Source: Streptomyces noursei
GTDB taxonomy: Bacteria; Actinomycetota; Actinomycetes; Streptomycetales; Streptomycetaceae
Direction of reading: 5' to 3'
DNA length: 64,000 nucleotides
Assembly (NCBI RefSeq): GCF_016917755.1
Contig: NZ_CP070326.1
Location: forward strand, 6,138,001 to 6,202,000
Numbering within the stretch: the first letter of the stretch is position 1; each line of letters opens with the position of its first letter. The notes beneath the pieces were generated by a model, which did not search any database, was not told where the DNA came from, and saw nothing but the letters and a program-made list of their open reading frames with translations. A program made the translations under genes and the position numbers. Positions 9,863-30,109 of the stretch are shown piece by piece.

Positions 9863-12800
9863 GTGTCACCGACTAACGAAGACAAGCTCCGCAGCTACCT
9901 CAAGCGAGCCATCGCCGATCTGCAACAGACCCGGGACCGCCTGGCCGAGGTCGAGGCAGGGGACCAGGAACCGATCGCGATCATCGGCATGGCCTGCCGC
10001 TACCCCGGTGGCGTCGGCTCGCCGGAGGACCTGTGGCAGCTGGTGGCGTCGGGCACCGACGCCATCGCGGCGTTCCCCGACAACCGCGGCTGGGACGTGG
10101 ACGGGATGTACCACCCGGACCCGGACCACGCCGGCACCACATACGTGCGGGAAAGCGGATTCCTCTACGACGCGGCGGAGTTCGACCCCGCGTTCTTCGG
10201 GATCTCGCCGCGTGAGGCGCTGGCGATGGACCCGCAGCACCGGCTGCTGCTGGAAACCTCCTGGGAGGCGCTGGAGCGGGCCGGCATCGACCCGGCTTCG
10301 GTGCGCGGCAGCCGGACCGGCGTGTTCGCCGGCATGATGTACCACGACTACGCGGCCCGGCTGAACGTCGTGCCGGAGGGCCTGGAGGGCTACCTCGGCA
10401 ACGGCAGCGCGGGCAGCATCGCGTCCGGCCGGGTGGCCTACACCCTTGGCTTGGAGGGCCCGGCGGTCACCGTGGACACCGCCTGCTCGTCCTCGCTGGT
10501 CACCCTGCACCTGGCCGCGCAGTCACTGCGCAAGGGCGAGTGCACGCTGGCGTTGGCCGGTGGCGTCACCGTGATGTCCAGCCCCGGCTCGTTCATCGAG
10601 TTCAGCCGCCAGCGCGGGCTTTCCCCGGACGGCCGCTGCAAGGCGTTCTCCGCCGACGCCGATGGCACCGGCTGGGGCGAGGGCGTGGGAATGCTCCTCG
10701 TGGAGCGGCTGTCCGACGCCCGCCGCAACGGACACCCCGTACTCGCCCTGGTGCGCGGTTCCGCGGTCAACCAGGACGGTGCGAGCAACGGCCTGACCGC
10801 GCCGAACGGCCCTTCGCAGCGGCGTGTCATCCAGCAGGCGCTGGAGAACGCCAACCTCTCCGCCCAGCAGGTGGACGTGGTGGAGGCGCACGGCACCGGC
10901 ACCCGACTCGGTGACCCGATCGAGGCCCAGGCACTGCTGGCCACCTACGGCCAGGACCGCGAACGGGCGCTGTGGCTGGGGTCGTTGAAGTCCAACATCG
11001 GCCACACCCAGGCCGCCGCCGGTGTGGGCGGCGTGATCAAGATGGTGATGGCCCTCCAGCACGGCGTGCTGCCGAAGACGCTGCACGTGGACGAGCCGAC
11101 TCCCGAGGTGGACTGGTCCGCGGGTGCGGTGTCGCTGCTGACCGAGCAGGTCGAGTGGCCGCAGACCGGCGAACCGCGCCGGGCCGCGGTGTCGTCATTC
11201 GGCGTGAGCGGCACCAACGCGCACACGATCCTGGAACAGGCACCGCCGATCGAGGCACAGTCCGTTGCCGCGCCGGAGCCGGGTGTGGTGCCGGGTGTGG
11301 TGCCGTGGGTGGTCTCGGGCAAGACCGAGGCCGCGCTGCGTGCACAGGCATCCCGTCTGCTGTCGTACGTGGACTCGATGCCCGATCTGAACCCGGCGGA
11401 TATCGGCATCTCGCTGGCCGCGGGCCGCGCAGCCTTCGAGTACCGTGCCGCGGTGGTCGCCACCGACCCGGCCGACTTCCGCTCCGGACTCGCCGCGCTC
11501 GCGGACGCCGGTTCGACTCCCCATCTGGTTCAGGGCGTCGCGGGCGGCCGCAAGGTCGTGTTCGTCTTCCCTGGTCAGGGTTCGCAGTGGGTGGGCATGG
11601 CCGCGGAGCTCTTGGACTCCTCGCCGGTGTTCGCGGAGTCGATGCGGGCGTGTGCGCAGGCTCTTGCGCCGCACGTCGAGTGGTCCCTGTTGGATGTGCT
11701 GGGCGATGCTGAGGCGTTGGAGCGGGTTGATGTTGTTCAGCCTGTGCTGTTCGCGGTGATGGTGTCGCTGGCGGCGCTGTGGCGTTCGTACGGTGTTGAG
11801 CCGGCCGCTGTGGTGGGCCATTCGCAGGGTGAGATCGCTGCCGCGTGTGTGGCGGGTGCGTTGTCGCTTGATGATGCTGCGCGGGTGGTGGCGTTGCGGA
11901 GCAAGGCGCTGCTGGCGCTGTCTGGTCGGGGTGGGATGGTGTCCGTCTCCCTCCCCGCAGATGAGGTCGCCGAGCGCGTTGAGCGGTGGGGCGGTCGGAT
12001 CTCCGTCGCCGCCGTCAACGGCCCGGGCTCGATCGTGGTCTCCGGTGACGTCGACGCGCTGGATGAACTCCTTGCCGATTGTGAGGAGTCCGGGGTTCGG
12101 GCTCGTCGCATCCCGGTGGACTACGCGTCCCACTCGGCGCACGTGGAGGAGATCCGCGACGAGCTCCTGAGCATCCTGTCCGACATCACCCCGCGCCCGT
12201 CGCAGGTGCCGTTCTACTCCACGGTGACTGTGGAGCGGACCGACACCAGCGTGCTGGACGCCGAGTACTGGTACCGCAACCTTCGCCAGACGGTTCGGTT
12301 CGAGGAGACCGTGCAGCTGCTCGCCGAGCAGGGCCACCGCCTCTTCGTCGAGTCCAGTGCGCACCCGGTGCTGGCGATGGGCATCCAGGAGACGTCCGAG
12401 CAGATCGTGGCCCTGGGCTCCCTGCGGCGTGATGAAGGTGGCCTGGACCGGTTCCTGCTGTCCCTGGCCGAAGCCCACGTGCACGGCGCGACCGTCGACT
12501 GGACGGCCGTCTTCCCCGACGCCCGCCGCGTGGACGACCTGCCCACGTACGCCTTCCAACGTCAGCGCTACTGGCTCGACGCGGACGCCCCGGTGGGCGA
12601 GGTGTCGGTGGACCCGGTCGATGCGCGGTTCTGGGCGGCCGTGGAAGGCGAGGACCTGCGAGCGCTGGCCGACGCACTCGGCGTACGCGGCGACGACGCA
12701 GCCGCGCTCGAAGCGGTGCTCCCGGTGCTGTCGGCATGGCGCCGCACCCGCCGCGACAAGTCCACCGTTGATTCCTGGCGCTACCGGATCGGCTGGCAGC

Positions 12801-15800
12801 GACTGCCCGAACCGGCATCCGCCGCGCTGTCCGGAAACTGGCTGGTGGTGCTCCCGGCGGGCGGCGCCGGGCAGTGGGGCACCGCCGCGGTGGCGGCGCT
12901 GGAAGCCGCGGGTGCTGAAGTCACCGAGGTCGAGCTGCCTGCCGGGACCGACCCCGGGGCCGTCGCCGAGCTGCTGAGCGGTGCCGCGCCCGAGGGCGTG
13001 CTGTCCCTGGCGGCGTTGGAAGGGACTCCGGTGGGGGTGGCGAACACCGTTTCGCTGCTGCAGGCGCTCGGCACCGCCGGGATCGACGCGCCGTTGTGGT
13101 GCGCGACCCGTGGTGCGGTGGCCGTCGCGTCCGGGGAGGGACCGGACAGTCCGGTGCAGGCCCAGGTGTGGGGTCTCGGCCGGGTTGCCGCCCTGGAACA
13201 CCCGCAGCGTTGGGGCGGTCTGATCGACCTGCCGGTGGATGCGGACGACGCGGCACGGCGACGACTCGTCGGCGTGCTGGCCGGCGCGGACGACGAGGAC
13301 CAACTCGCCCTTCGTGCCGCCGGGTTGTACGGACGGAGGCTGGAGCACGCGTCGCTGGCCGACCGGGCCCCGTCGAGGGCGTGGCGGCCGTCCGGCACGG
13401 TGCTGGTCACCGGCGGTACCGGTCCGCTGGCCGCGCAGGCCGCGCGGTGGCTGGCCGAGAACGGCGCCGAGCACGTGCTGCTGGCCGGTCCGGTCGAGGA
13501 AGAGGGCGAAGAAGGGGGCGAAGAAGGCGCCGAAGGAGGTGTCGGAGGAGGCGAGGCCGCTCTTGAGGCCGAGCTGGTCAACGCGGGCGCGCGGGTGACC
13601 ATCGTGCCCTGCGCGTCCGACGACCGCGCGACGCTGGAGAAGCTGTTGGCGACGCCGCCCACCGCGGTGGTGCACGCGCCGACCGTGCTCGACCAGGCAC
13701 CGCTCGCCGAGACCACTCCGGCCGAGTTCGCCGCGGTGGTCGACGCCAAGGCGGCCATGGCCGCGCACCTCGACGAGCTGCTGGACGAACACGCCCCGGA
13801 CGCGGTCGTCGTCTTCTTCTCCGCGGTGGCCGGCGTGTGGGGCAGCGGCCGGCAGGGCGCGTACGCGGCGGGCAACGCCTACCTCGACGCACTGGCCCAG
13901 CGGCGGCGTGCCCGTGGACTGCCCACGACCTCGGTGGCCTGGAGCCCATGGGACGGTGGCGCGGACACCGAGGACGGCTTCCTCGACTTCCTGCGCCGTC
14001 GCGGCCTGCGTGCCATCAACCCCGCCCTGGCGATCACCGCCCTGCAACAGGTCATTGATCACGATGAGACGTTCGTTGCGCTCGCCGATGTGGACTGGGA
14101 GCGGTTCGTCGCCGGGTTCACCGCGGTGCGGCCGAGCCCGCTGATCGCCGGACTGCCCGAGGTGCGCCGCATACAGGCGGAAGAGGGCGAGACGGCAGAT
14201 GCCGAGGGCTCCGTACTGGCCCAGCGGCTGGCCGGCAAGACCGATCTCGAACGCGACCGGATCGTGCTGGAGCTGGTGCGCGACCAGGTGGCAGCGGTGC
14301 TCGGCCACTCCGCGCCGGAAGCGGTCGAGGTCGGCCGGGCTTTCCTGGAGCTGGGTTTCGATTCGCTGACCGCGGTGGACCTGCGCAACCGGCTGAACGC
14401 GGCGACCGGCCTGAAGCTGCCGGCCACCTTGATCTTCGACTATCCGACGGCCACCGCGCTCGCCGACTACCTCAAGGCCGAGGTGCTCGGCGCCCCGGCG
14501 ACGGCCTCGACCGTCCCGGCAGTGGCCATGGGGACCGACGAGCCGATCGCCATCGTCGGCATGGGCTGCCGTTTCCCCGGCGGGGTCACGTCGGAGGAGC
14601 AGCTGTGGCAGCTGATCTCCGCCGGCACGGACGCCATCAGCGAGTTCCCCACCGACCGCGGGTGGGACCTCGACCAGCTGGTGGACCAGGACGGCGAGCG
14701 CGCCAGGACCTCCTATGTCGGAAACGGCGGTTTCCTGCACGACGCGGGCGAGTTCGATCCGGCTTTCTTCGGGATCTCGCCGCGTGAGGCGCTGGCGATG
14801 GACCCGCAGCACCGGCTGCTGCTGGAAACCTCCTGGGAGGCGTTCGAACGGGCCGGTGTCGACCCGAACTCCTTGCGCGGCCGGCCGGTGGGCGTGTTCG
14901 CCGGCACCAACGGCCAGCACTACGCCCCGCTGCTCCAGGGTGCACCGGAGAACCTGGACGGCTATCTGGCGACCGGTAACGGTGCGAGTGTGCTGTCGGG
15001 CAGGGTTTCGTACACGTTCGGTCTCGAAGGTCCGGCGGTGACGGTGGACACGGCGTGTTCCTCGTCGCTGGTCGCGCTGCACCTGGCGGCGCAGGCGCTG
15101 CGGCAGGGCGAGTGCGAACTGGCGTTGGCCGGCGGCGTGACGGTGATGTCCACCCCGGACATGTTCCTTGAGTTCAGCCGCCAGAACGGGCTGGCCGCGG
15201 ACGGGCGCTCCAAGGCATTCGCGGCGGCGGCGGACGGCTTCGCGCTTGCCGAGGGCGTGGGCATGCTGCTCGTGGAACGGCTCTCCGACGCACGTCGGAA
15301 CGGGCATCCGGTGCTGGCGGTGTTGCGTGGTTCCGCGGTGAACCAGGACGGTGCGTCCAATGGTCTGACGGCGCCGAACGGTCCGTCGCAGCAGCGGGTG
15401 ATCCGCCAGGCGCTGGCCAACGCGGGCCTTGGCACGTCGGACGTGGACGCGGTGGAGGCGCACGGCACCGGCACGACGCTGGGTGACCCGATCGAGGCCC
15501 AGGCACTGCTGGCCACCTATGGTCAGGATCGCGAACGGGCGTTGTGGCTGGGGTCGTTGAAGTCGAACATCGGTCACACTCAGGCCGCTGCTGGTGTGGC
15601 CGGTGTGATGAAGATGGTGTTGGCGATGCGGCACGGTGTGCTGCCGAAGACGCTGCACGTGGACGAGCCGACCCCTCAGGTCGACTGGTCGGCCGGTGCC
15701 GTTTCTCTGCTGACCGAGCAGGTGGAGTGGCCGCGGACGGATGCGCCGCGGCGGGCCGCGGTGTCGTCGTTCGGGATCAGCGGCACGAATGCGCATGTGA

Positions 15801-18800
15801 TTCTGGAGGAGGCGCCGCCGCAGGTTGAGGCGCAGGCCGTTGCCGCGCCGGTGCCGGGTGCGGTGCCGTGGGTGGTTTCGGGCAAGACCGAGGCGGCTTT
15901 GCGTGCACAGGCGGCCCGGTTGTTGTCCTTCATGGACGCGACGCCCGAGCTGAACCCGGTGGATGTGGGCTTGTCGCTCGCTGCGGGGCGTGCTGCTTTT
16001 GAGCATCGTGCTGCGGTGGTCGGTGCTGACCTGGCTGCCTTCCGCGGCGGCCTGGCCGCGCTGGCGGATGCGACTGCGGCGCCTGGTGTGGTGCAGGGCA
16101 CCGTGGCGGGTGACCGTGCGGTGTTCGTTTTCCCTGGTCAGGGTTCGCAGTGGGTGGGCATGGCCGCGGAGCTACTGGGCTCCTCGCCGGTGTTCGCGGA
16201 GTCGATGCGGGCGTGTGCGCAGGCTCTTGCGCCGCACGTCGAGTGGTCCTTGCTGGACGTGCTGGGTGACGCTGAGGCGTTGGAGCGGGTTGATGTTGTT
16301 CAGCCTGTGCTGTTTGCGGTGATGGTCTCCCTGGCGGCGCTGTGGCGTTCGTACGGTGTTGAGCCGGCCGCTGTGGTGGGCCATTCGCAGGGTGAGATCG
16401 CTGCCGCGTGTGTGGCGGGTGCGTTGTCGCTGGATGATGCTGCGCGGGTTGTGGCGTTGCGGAGCAAGGCGCTGCTGGCTCTCTCCGGTCGTGGCGGGAT
16501 GGTGTCCGTCTCCCTGCCGGTCGACGAGGTCACCGGGCGTCTTGAGCGTTGGGACGGTCGGATCTCCGTCGCCGCCGTCAACGGCCCGGGCTCGATCGTC
16601 GTCTCCGGCGATGTTGACGCGCTGGATGAACTCCTCGCTGACTGTGAGGAGTCTGGGGTTCGGGCTCGTCGCATCCCGGTGGACTACGCGTCCCACTCGG
16701 CGCATGTGGAGGAGATCCGCGACGAGCTCCTGACCATCCTCGCGGACATCACCCCGCGCCCGTCGCAGGTGCCGTTCTTCTCGACGGTGTCGGTGGAGCG
16801 GATCGACACCAGTGTGCTGGATGCCGAGTACTGGTACCGGAATCTCCGGCAGACGGTCCGGTTCGAGGAGACCGTGCAGCTGCTCGCCGAGCAGGGCCAC
16901 CGCCTCTTCGTGGAGTCCAGCGCGCACCCCGTGCTGGCGATGGGCATCCAGGAAACGTCCGAGCAGATCGTGGCCCTGGGGTCCCTGCGCCGCGATGAAG
17001 GTGGCCTGGACCGGTTCCTGCTGTCGCTGGCCGAAGCCCACGTGCGCGGCGCGACCGTCGACTGGACGGCCGTGTTCCCCGACGCCCGCCCCGTGGATGA
17101 TCTGCCCACCTACGCCTTCCAACGTCAGCGCTACTGGCTCGACGCCCCGGCGGCGGCGAGCGATGTGGCCTCGGCAGGGCTGGGCTCTACGGACCATCCG
17201 CTGCTGGGCGCGATGGTGGAGCTGCCGGACTCCGACGGCATGCTGTTCAGCAGCCGGCTGTCCCTGGCCGGCCATCCGTGGCTGGCCGACCACGCGGTGA
17301 TGGGCTCGACCCTGCTGCCGGGCACCGCCTTCGTGGAGCTGGCGGTTCGCGCCGGTGACCAGGCGGACTGCGGCCATGTCGAGGAACTCACCCTCGAATC
17401 GCCGCTGGTGCTGCCGGAACGCGGTGGCCGTCAACTCCGGCTGTCCGTGGGCGAAGCCGACGCGACCGGGCGGCGCACGCTGGGCATCCACTCGCGGTCC
17501 GAGGACGGCGGCGCATGGGTCAGGCACGCCAGCGGTGTGCTGGCCGCGGACGCTCCCGCGGCTCCTGCCGACTCCGGGGGTGTCTGGCCACCCGCGGGCG
17601 CGGTGCCGATCGAGCTCGACGACCTGTACGGCCGGCTGGCCGCCACCGGATACCACTACGGCCCGGCCTTCCAGGGCCTGCGCGCGGCCTGGCGGCACGG
17701 TGACGAGGTCTTCGCGGACGTCGCGCTGCCCGAGGAACGCCGCTCCGACGCGAGCCGCTTCGGCCTGCACCCGGCCCTGCTGGACGCCGCGGTCCAGGCG
17801 ATCGGCCTCGGCGGCTTCCTCGGCGACTCGGGTCAGAGCAGGCTCCCGTTCCTGTGGGGTGGGGTGTCGCTTCGGGCCGTCGGTGCCGCCGCGCTGCGGG
17901 TCCGGATCTCGCCCAACGGCCAGGACTCGGTGTCGCTCGCCGTCACGGACACGCTCGGCCAGCCGGTGGCGGAGGTGGACTCCCTTGTGCTGCGGCCGGT
18001 TACCGCCGAGCAGTTGCGAGCCGCGCGGGCGGTCCGCCACGACTCGCTGTTCCGCGTCGACTGGGCGGTCGTCCCGGCGCTGCCCGCGGTCGTCGCGGAC
18101 CGCTGGGCCGTCCTCGGCGCGGATCAGGACAAGCTCGGCGCCGCTCTGCAGGCCGCAGCCCTTCCGGTGGACGTGTTCGCCGACCTGGCTGCGTTCGATG
18201 CGGCGCCGGTGCCCGCCGTGGTGCTCGCGCCGTGCACCGTCGACTCCGTCGCGGACGCCGCCGACACGGCCTCGGCGGTGCGCCTGGCGACGCACAAGGC
18301 GCTGGCACTGGTCCAGGGGTGGCTCGCCGACGAGCGGTTCGCGCAGTCGCGCTTGGTGCTGGTGACCCGTGGCGCGGTGGCCACCCGGCCCGGGGAGGAC
18401 GTGCCCGACCTCGCGCACGCCGCGGTCTGGGGGCTGATCCGGTCCGCGCAGGCCGAGCACCCGGACCGGCTGGTGCTGCTGGATCTCGACGAGCACGATG
18501 CCTCCTACCAGGCACTTTCGGCCGCGCTCGGCACCGATGAACCACGACTGGCGGTGCGCGAAGGCACGTTGTACGCGCCCCGGCTGGCCAGGGCCGTGGC
18601 CTCCGACGAGGTGCCGCGGGCGCTCGACCAGGACGGCACCGCGCTGATCACCGGCGCCACCGGTGCGCTCGGCGGGCTGGTGGCCCGGCATCTGGTCGTC
18701 GAACACGGCGTCCGGCGGCTGGTGCTGGCCGGCCGCCGGGGCATGGAAGCGCCCGGAGCGGCCGAGCTGGCCACCAAGCTGACTGAGCTGGGTGCGACGG

Positions 18801-19942
18801 TGACGATGGCCGCGTGCGACGTGGCCGAGCGGGACCAGCTCGCCGCGCTTCTCGCGGACATCCCCGAGGCGCACCCGTTGACCGCGGTGGTGCATGCCGC
18901 CGGTGTGCTGGACGACGGTGTGATCGAGTCGCTGACTCCGGAGCGGATCGACGCGGTGCTGCGGCCGAAGGTGGACGCGGCGCTGCACCTGCACGAGTTG
19001 ACGCAGGACATCGACCTGGCCGCGTTCGTGCTGTTCTCCTCGGCGGCCTCGACCTTCGGTGGTCCGGGACAGGGCAATTACGCGGCGGCCAACGCGTTCC
19101 TGGACGGGCTGTCCCAGCGACGTCGGGCGAGCGGGCTGCCGGCCAGTTCGCTGGCGTGGGGCCTGTGGGCGCAGCGCGGCGGGATGACCGCCCACCTCGC
19201 GGACGAGCAGATCGACCGGCTCGAACGCGGTGGCATGGCCGCACTGTCCACCGCCGAGGGCCTGGCCCTGTTCGACGCCGCCATCGGCGCGGACGAGGCC
19301 GTGCTCGTGCCGGTGCGACTGGCACCGGCGGCCCTGCGCGCCACCGAGGTCGTCCCCGCTCTGCTGCGTGGGCTGGTGAGGGCACCGGCGCGGCGGACCG
19401 TCGACGCCGGTTCTGTTCCGGACGCGGCTTCCCTGCGGCAGCGGCTCGGCGGTCTGGCGGAGGAGGAGCGCGACCGGGTGCTGATCGACCTGGTGCGTGG
19501 CCAGTTGGCGGCCGTGCTGGGCCACGCCTCACCGGACGCCATCGATGCCGGGCGCGGGTTCCTTGAGCTCGGCCTGGACTCGCTGACCGCGGTGGAGCTG
19601 CGGAACCGGCTGAACGCGGCGACCGGACTGCGGTTGCCCGCGACGTTGGTGTTCGACTATCCGACGCCGTCCGCCCTCACCGGCTACCTGGCCGCAGAGA
19701 TCGTGCCGGACACGGCGAACTCCGCTGCGCCGCTCCTCGCCGAACTGGCGCGACTGCAGGGTGAGTTGGCCGCGTTCACCGCGAACGAAGAGACTCGCGG
19801 TCAGATCACCGTCCGCCTCAAGGCGCTGATGGCCAGCTGGACCGACGGCGGCGAAACCGAGGCCGAGGCCGAGGCCGACCTGGACACGGCCACCGACGAC
19901 GAGATGTTCGACCTCATTGGCAAGGAGTTCGGGATTTCTTGA
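9863..19942 (+). CDS. Type I PKS, modules C and D (C with inactive KR; D with DH-KR)
   Basis: Bimodular synthase, 3359 residues, starting at GTG 9863 behind AGGGAG. Module C: docking helix, KS (Cys208), AT (Ser654, YASH, methylmalonyl), KR-like domain, ACP (Ser1501). This KR looks dead: the nucleotide motif reads TGGTGPLA (Gly to Ala at 1190), the SRRG NADPH-phosphate loop is replaced by an acidic Glu/Gly insert, and the catalytic Ser is Ala1321, although Tyr1334 remains. Module C should therefore leave a ketone, as the third modules of the erythromycin and pikromycin synthases do. Module D: KS (Cys1732), AT (Ser2175, YASH, methylmalonyl), DH (His2477, Asp2641), B-type KR (LDD, Ser3060, Tyr3073), ACP (Ser3240). 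No ER lies between DH and KR, so module D should leave a methyl-branched alkene. The C-terminal tail after 3260 is a helical docking region. Confidence 0.97.
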   Translation: MSPTNEDKLRSYLKRAIADLQQTRDRLAEVEAGDQEPIAIIGMACRYPGGVGSPEDLWQLVASGTDAIAAFPDNRGWDVDGMYHPDPDHAGTTYVRESGFLYDAAEFDPAFFGISPREALAMDPQHRLLLETSWEALERAGIDPASVRGSRTGVFAGMMYHDYAARLNVVPEGLEGYLGNGSAGSIASGRVAYTLGLEGPAVTVDTACSSSLVTLHLAAQSLRKGECTLALAGGVTVMSSPGSFIEFSRQRGLSPDGRCKAFSADADGTGWGEGVGMLLVERLSDARRNGHPVLALVRGSAVNQDGASNGLTAPNGPSQRRVIQQALENANLSAQQVDVVEAHGTGTRLGDPIEAQALLATYGQDRERALWLGSLKSNIGHTQAAAGVGGVIKMVMALQHGVLPKTLHVDEPTPEVDWSAGAVSLLTEQVEWPQTGEPRRAAVSSFGVSGTNAHTILEQAPPIEAQSVAAPEPGVVPGVVPWVVSGKTEAALRAQASRLLSYVDSMPDLNPADIGISLAAGRAAFEYRAAVVATDPADFRSGLAALADAGSTPHLVQGVAGGRKVVFVFPGQGSQWVGMAAELLDSSPVFAESMRACAQALAPHVEWSLLDVLGDAEALERVDVVQPVLFAVMVSLAALWRSYGVEPAAVVGHSQGEIAAACVAGALSLDDAARVVALRSKALLALSGRGGMVSVSLPADEVAERVERWGGRISVAAVNGPGSIVVSGDVDALDELLADCEESGVRARRIPVDYASHSAHVEEIRDELLSILSDITPRPSQVPFYSTVTVERTDTSVLDAEYWYRNLRQTVRFEETVQLLAEQGHRLFVESSAHPVLAMGIQETSEQIVALGSLRRDEGGLDRFLLSLAEAHVHGATVDWTAVFPDARRVDDLPTYAFQRQRYWLDADAPVGEVSVDPVDARFWAAVEGEDLRALADALGVRGDDAAALEAVLPVLSAWRRTRRDKSTVDSWRYRIGWQRLPEPASAALSGNWLVVLPAGGAGQWGTAAVAALEAAGAEVTEVELPAGTDPGAVAELLSGAAPEGVLSLAALEGTPVGVANTVSLLQALGTAGIDAPLWCATRGAVAVASGEGPDSPVQAQVWGLGRVAALEHPQRWGGLIDLPVDADDAARRRLVGVLAGADDEDQLALRAAGLYGRRLEHASLADRAPSRAWRPSGTVLVTGGTGPLAAQAARWLAENGAEHVLLAGPVEEEGEEGGEEGAEGGVGGGEAALEAELVNAGARVTIVPCASDDRATLEKLLATPPTAVVHAPTVLDQAPLAETTPAEFAAVVDAKAAMAAHLDELLDEHAPDAVVVFFSAVAGVWGSGRQGAYAAGNAYLDALAQRRRARGLPTTSVAWSPWDGGADTEDGFLDFLRRRGLRAINPALAITALQQVIDHDETFVALADVDWERFVAGFTAVRPSPLIAGLPEVRRIQAEEGETADAEGSVLAQRLAGKTDLERDRIVLELVRDQVAAVLGHSAPEAVEVGRAFLELGFDSLTAVDLRNRLNAATGLKLPATLIFDYPTATALADYLKAEVLGAPATASTVPAVAMGTDEPIAIVGMGCRFPGGVTSEEQLWQLISAGTDAISEFPTDRGWDLDQLVDQDGERARTSYVGNGGFLHDAGEFDPAFFGISPREALAMDPQHRLLLETSWEAFERAGVDPNSLRGRPVGVFAGTNGQHYAPLLQGAPENLDGYLATGNGASVLSGRVSYTFGLEGPAVTVDTACSSSLVALHLAAQALRQGECELALAGGVTVMSTPDMFLEFSRQNGLAADGRSKAFAAAADGFALAEGVGMLLVERLSDARRNGHPVLAVLRGSAVNQDGASNGLTAPNGPSQQRVIRQALANAGLGTSDVDAVEAHGTGTTLGDPIEAQALLATYGQDRERALWLGSLKSNIGHTQAAAGVAGVMKMVLAMRHGVLPKTLHVDEPTPQVDWSAGAVSLLTEQVEWPRTDAPRRAAVSSFGISGTNAHVILEEAPPQVEAQAVAAPVPGAVPWVVSGKTEAALRAQAARLLSFMDATPELNPVDVGLSLAAGRAAFEHRAAVVGADLAAFRGGLAALADATAAPGVVQGTVAGDRAVFVFPGQGSQWVGMAAELLGSSPVFAESMRACAQALAPHVEWSLLDVLGDAEALERVDVVQPVLFAVMVSLAALWRSYGVEPAAVVGHSQGEIAAACVAGALSLDDAARVVALRSKALLALSGRGGMVSVSLPVDEVTGRLERWDGRISVAAVNGPGSIVVSGDVDALDELLADCEESGVRARRIPVDYASHSAHVEEIRDELLTILADITPRPSQVPFFSTVSVERIDTSVLDAEYWYRNLRQTVRFEETVQLLAEQGHRLFVESSAHPVLAMGIQETSEQIVALGSLRRDEGGLDRFLLSLAEAHVRGATVDWTAVFPDARPVDDLPTYAFQRQRYWLDAPAAASDVASAGLGSTDHPLLGAMVELPDSDGMLFSSRLSLAGHPWLADHAVMGSTLLPGTAFVELAVRAGDQADCGHVEELTLESPLVLPERGGRQLRLSVGEADATGRRTLGIHSRSEDGGAWVRHASGVLAADAPAAPADSGGVWPPAGAVPIELDDLYGRLAATGYHYGPAFQGLRAAWRHGDEVFADVALPEERRSDASRFGLHPALLDAAVQAIGLGGFLGDSGQSRLPFLWGGVSLRAVGAAALRVRISPNGQDSVSLAVTDTLGQPVAEVDSLVLRPVTAEQLRAARAVRHDSLFRVDWAVVPALPAVVADRWAVLGADQDKLGAALQAAALPVDVFADLAAFDAAPVPAVVLAPCTVDSVADAADTASAVRLATHKALALVQGWLADERFAQSRLVLVTRGAVATRPGEDVPDLAHAAVWGLIRSAQAEHPDRLVLLDLDEHDASYQALSAALGTDEPRLAVREGTLYAPRLARAVASDEVPRALDQDGTALITGATGALGGLVARHLVVEHGVRRLVLAGRRGMEAPGAAELATKLTELGATVTMAACDVAERDQLAALLADIPEAHPLTAVVHAAGVLDDGVIESLTPERIDAVLRPKVDAALHLHELTQDIDLAAFVLFSSAASTFGGPGQGNYAAANAFLDGLSQRRRASGLPASSLAWGLWAQRGGMTAHLADEQIDRLERGGMAALSTAEGLALFDAAIGADEAVLVPVRLAPAALRATEVVPALLRGLVRAPARRTVDAGSVPDAASLRQRLGGLAEEERDRVLIDLVRGQLAAVLGHASPDAIDAGRGFLELGLDSLTAVELRNRLNAATGLRLPATLVFDYPTPSALTGYLAAEIVPDTANSAAPLLAELARLQGELAAFTANEETRGQITVRLKALMASWTDGGETEAEAEADLDTATDDEMFDLIGKEFGIS

Positions 19943-19983
19943 GCACCAGCGAATCCGGAACTTCCATCAGAAAGGAACCACCC

Positions 19984-29967
<9,984 letters not shown>

Positions 29968-30109
29968 TGACCCGTTCGTTTCCGATCGGCCGTACAAACT
30001 CATTCGCGGTATCCGCTGACGGACTCCTGAAACCGTTTGCGAGTATGTTTGGAACTGGTCTGCCCACGCCGCTGGGGCAGCTGGTGTGCGTGGAAACGGG
30101 GGAGCGGTG

